A stretch of 64,000 nt of DNA from Tranzscheliella williamsii. Taxonomy: Eukaryota; Basidiomycota; Ustilaginomycetes; Ustilaginales; Ustilaginaceae. The translations under genes and the position numbers were made by a program. Below, in pieces: positions 61,807 to 64,000 of this stretch. Numbering within the stretch: the stretch's first letter is position 1; every line of letters begins with the position of its first letter. The DNA lies in NCBI GenBank assembly GCA_023212725.1, contig JALBYF010000014.1, forward strand, positions 186,001-250,000, in the 5' to 3' direction. The notes below the pieces were generated by a model. It did not search any database and had not been told where the DNA came from. It was given only the letters and a program-made list of their open reading frames with translations.

Positions 61807-64000
61807 ATGATCGATCCGTACCATATGTATTTCGGACGACATTCGGCCGCCAAGGCCGCCGAAACCAAGGCCGCCGCTAAAGTTCCCCCCAAAGCTGCGC
61901 CTGCCGACTCTAAATCACAGAGTGCCTACGACGGAGGCACCAATCTGTCACCAGCCAGCACCATTTCCACAGGAAATGCGACCAAGAGCAGCGCCGGAAG
62001 CTCCTCGGCCTCGGCCGCCTCGCTGCAGCACAAGCTCCCGGAATTTGAGCATTTCCGCCAAAGCTCCCCTCTCATGCCAGAGTTTTACCCGCGCACATCG
62101 GACTTTTTCAGCCAGGGCAGGCGCCGCAGTGTTACTGCTACAGACAAGCCCTCGACCCCTCCCTTGGCAGACTCCGGTCCGGCTGCCGCTGCCACAGCTC
62201 GACGCACCTCATCATCACAACGCTCGACAGACGCTTTCAAGCTTCCGCTTGTCTTTCTTGAGTCCGAAGCGCTCAAAGGCGAGCAACTACCCGTTCGGCT
62301 AGGTCTCGCTCCGCCTTCTTACTCTCAAGCACTAGATACCACTTCTACCAAGTACAAAACTCGTGTTGGACATGGTTACTACTTTTATACGCCACCACCA
62401 AGCCACCCAAACGTCGATTCTCAAACGTCCGAGCCGAGCAGCACCCGAAACAAGAATGCTGGATCATCAGACCTAGCACTAAAAACAGCCAACCTGCCTC
62501 GGGAGACATCCAGCTTTGCCTCTGCGCAAGCTTCGGGCGCAGCACAGATTAGTCCAGAAAGCCCTGCTTCGCGTCTGTCCGATCGGTCAGTGTTTACCAG
62601 TGGCGATCCGTCTCTGTCTGCAAAGACACTGGCTTCAGCACCTCGTTCGCGCGCAAGCAGCTCGGTCAGCGGTCTCCAAGGCTCGACCCTTGTTGGTCCT
62701 CGCTCCACATCGACCCTGTCCTTGAATCTCAAAAGGCCTCCAACATCTATCGACTGTTGGCGTCCCGAAGCCTACTTCAAGACTTTCAGATCACGAGTCA
62801 AGGGCAAGATGCGTGAATTCATCCATCACGCCTTTCCTACTTCGCAAGTCCCGTACTGGCACGGCTACAACAGAGAGGCTATGGATGCGCAACTGGCAAC
62901 GCACCTTGCTGTTTCGTTGAGTTTGCATGGATATACGCTTCGAGACTTCCCTGAAGGTTCGCGGCCAGGCCGTGTCCTCGATCTCGGGTGTGGCCGAGGG
63001 TCATGGTGTCTCGACGTAGCTAGTGAATGGAAGACCGCCGAATTTATTGGGCTAGACATTGTCCCCATCCAGCCGCCTTTAGGCCAGCTCGGTGATCCTG
63101 ACCTGGAGCACAGGGTTAGTTGGGTCATCGCCAATTTCCTCGAACCTCTACCTTTTCCTGATGAAAGCTTCGACTTTGTCCACATGGCGTTCCTAGCTCA
63201 GGCGATACCAGAAGACAAATGGGTTGACGTCGTAACGGAAGCTCGCCGTATCCTAGCTCCCGGAGGAGTGCTCGAAGTAGTGGAAGGCAATCATGTATTT
63301 TTCGGATATCCAAGCCTGATCGATGGCCAGGATCTCAAAGAGCTCGAAAGTGGTCGTAGCGCATCAAAATCTGGTGGTGCCTTAAGACTCCCCAAGCGGC
63401 TTAGAGTGCTGAACGACTCTGCAGAAGCATCTGACATCGATGCCATAGAAGTGGTACTGGAGCGCATGATGCATCGTCGGTTTATCAACCCCGCGCCGCT
63501 TTCGGTGATACCTTCTACCCTGCTTATACCCGGGTTTTCTAGCGTCGCCAACGGTAACCCCCGGCATATACCTGTCTTTGCCGAATCCTCCGCTCAGCGA
63601 GCCCGGGCGAGGGCCAGAGCAGCTGGCAATTCTTCTGCCACTGGCACCTCGAGTGAAGACGAAGAGAAGCGCCAAGGCAAGTTCACCGTTCGGTCGCAGA
63701 TTGGGAAACCGCTCAAGTCGCAGTTCTCGCTTTCCGACTTGGATCTCTTCCGAGGCTTCACCATCCTTCAGAGTCTGGAGTATTGCTCTTCGAGCCGTGA
63801 GCTTATCTGGCAAGAGGCTGAGGCGGAGAAGAGGACTCTGCATGGCCAAGCTCAGGAGAGCATCCCACCTCTAGACACATCTCGAAGATTCGGACAGGGT
63901 AATCCCGCAGCGGCGCAACCCTTCGCGCATCCTTGGACCTCGAAAGCTCAATTCTTCCGCGCCCTGGACACGTGGATAGAGACGACGTTGACCTCGGCTG
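61807..64000 (+). CDS. SAM-dependent methyltransferase with long N-terminal extension, 3' end missing
   Basis: The frame is open from an ATG at 61807 to the right edge (731 codons), so the C-terminus is missing. Residues 1-320 are Ser/Ala/Pro-rich and probably disordered. Around residues 345-370 there is WHGYNREAMDAQLATHLA, a motif typical of fungal class I methyltransferases. Motif I follows near residue 389, RVLDLGCGRGSWCLDVA, then FIGLDIVPIQPPL, then NFLEPLPFPDESFDFVHM and EARRILAPGGVLEVVEG, the classical post-I, II and III segments. The substrate is unknown; related fungal proteins range from small-molecule to uncharacterised regulators. I see no transmembrane segment and no intron in the visible part. 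A start further upstream via another exon cannot be excluded. Confidence 0.85.
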   Translation, partial: MIDPYHMYFGRHSAAKAAETKAAAKVPPKAAPADSKSQSAYDGGTNLSPASTISTGNATKSSAGSSSASAASLQHKLPEFEHFRQSSPLMPEFYPRTSDFFSQGRRRSVTATDKPSTPPLADSGPAAAATARRTSSSQRSTDAFKLPLVFLESEALKGEQLPVRLGLAPPSYSQALDTTSTKYKTRVGHGYYFYTPPPSHPNVDSQTSEPSSTRNKNAGSSDLALKTANLPRETSSFASAQASGAAQISPESPASRLSDRSVFTSGDPSLSAKTLASAPRSRASSSVSGLQGSTLVGPRSTSTLSLNLKRPPTSIDCWRPEAYFKTFRSRVKGKMREFIHHAFPTSQVPYWHGYNREAMDAQLATHLAVSLSLHGYTLRDFPEGSRPGRVLDLGCGRGSWCLDVASEWKTAEFIGLDIVPIQPPLGQLGDPDLEHRVSWVIANFLEPLPFPDESFDFVHMAFLAQAIPEDKWVDVVTEARRILAPGGVLEVVEGNHVFFGYPSLIDGQDLKELESGRSASKSGGALRLPKRLRVLNDSAEASDIDAIEVVLERMMHRRFINPAPLSVIPSTLLIPGFSSVANGNPRHIPVFAESSAQRARARARAAGNSSATGTSSEDEEKRQGKFTVRSQIGKPLKSQFSLSDLDLFRGFTILQSLEYCSSSRELIWQEAEAEKRTLHGQAQESIPPLDTSRRFGQGNPAAAQPFAHPWTSKAQFFRALDTWIETTLTSA

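Overview
The window is nuclear DNA from a fungus, most likely a smut-type basidiomycete (Ustilaginomycotina). The evidence is long, mostly intronless genes of moderately high GC, short GT-AG introns (66-151 nt) with GTGAGT/GTAAGT donors and CTGAC-like branch sites, a DASH-complex gene, and simple repeats built from GTGAGT. The species assignment is inference. No transposon, CRISPR array, rRNA or tRNA gene, or secondary-metabolite cluster was seen.

Layout, left to right: a DysF-domain protein running off the left edge (-); DASH subunit ASK1 (-); ADE2 (-); a CBS-domain Sds23-like protein (+); a 3.2 kb non-coding stretch; a PPS1-type dual-specificity phosphatase (+); a coiled-coil protein (+); a SET-domain methyltransferase (-); TDP1 with four exons (+); the DRG-regulatory zinc-finger protein TMA46 (+); the Golgi apyrase YND1 (-); a 3.1 kb non-coding stretch; a Ras GTPase with two exons (+); the monopolin subunit PCS1/CSM1 (+); a MOSC-domain protein (-); ALG13 with three exons (+); a 1537-residue single-pass membrane protein (+); a 90-residue two-exon protein (+); UBC4 with two exons (+); the SNT1/NCoR-like SANT corepressor (+); an elongin C gene in four small exons (+); and a SAM-dependent methyltransferase cut by the right edge (+).

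The genes are housekeeping and regulatory, not a co-functional cluster. Recurring themes are chromosome segregation (ASK1, PCS1), ubiquitin pathways (UBC4, elongin C), genome repair and chromatin (TDP1, SNT1), glycosylation and Golgi (ALG13, YND1), and signalling (Ras, PPS1, Sds23-like). I did not find a convincing new system. The items most worth a second look are the elongin C gene, which no long open frame reveals; an 87-nt intron in SNT1 that keeps frame and has no stop; a tandem NAGNAG acceptor in ALG13; the three phosphatase/rhodanese-like modules of the PPS1 protein; an unrecognised 90-residue, probably mitochondrial protein; and intergenic repeats (a 22-bp minisatellite, GTGAGT hexamers, a set of inverted repeats).
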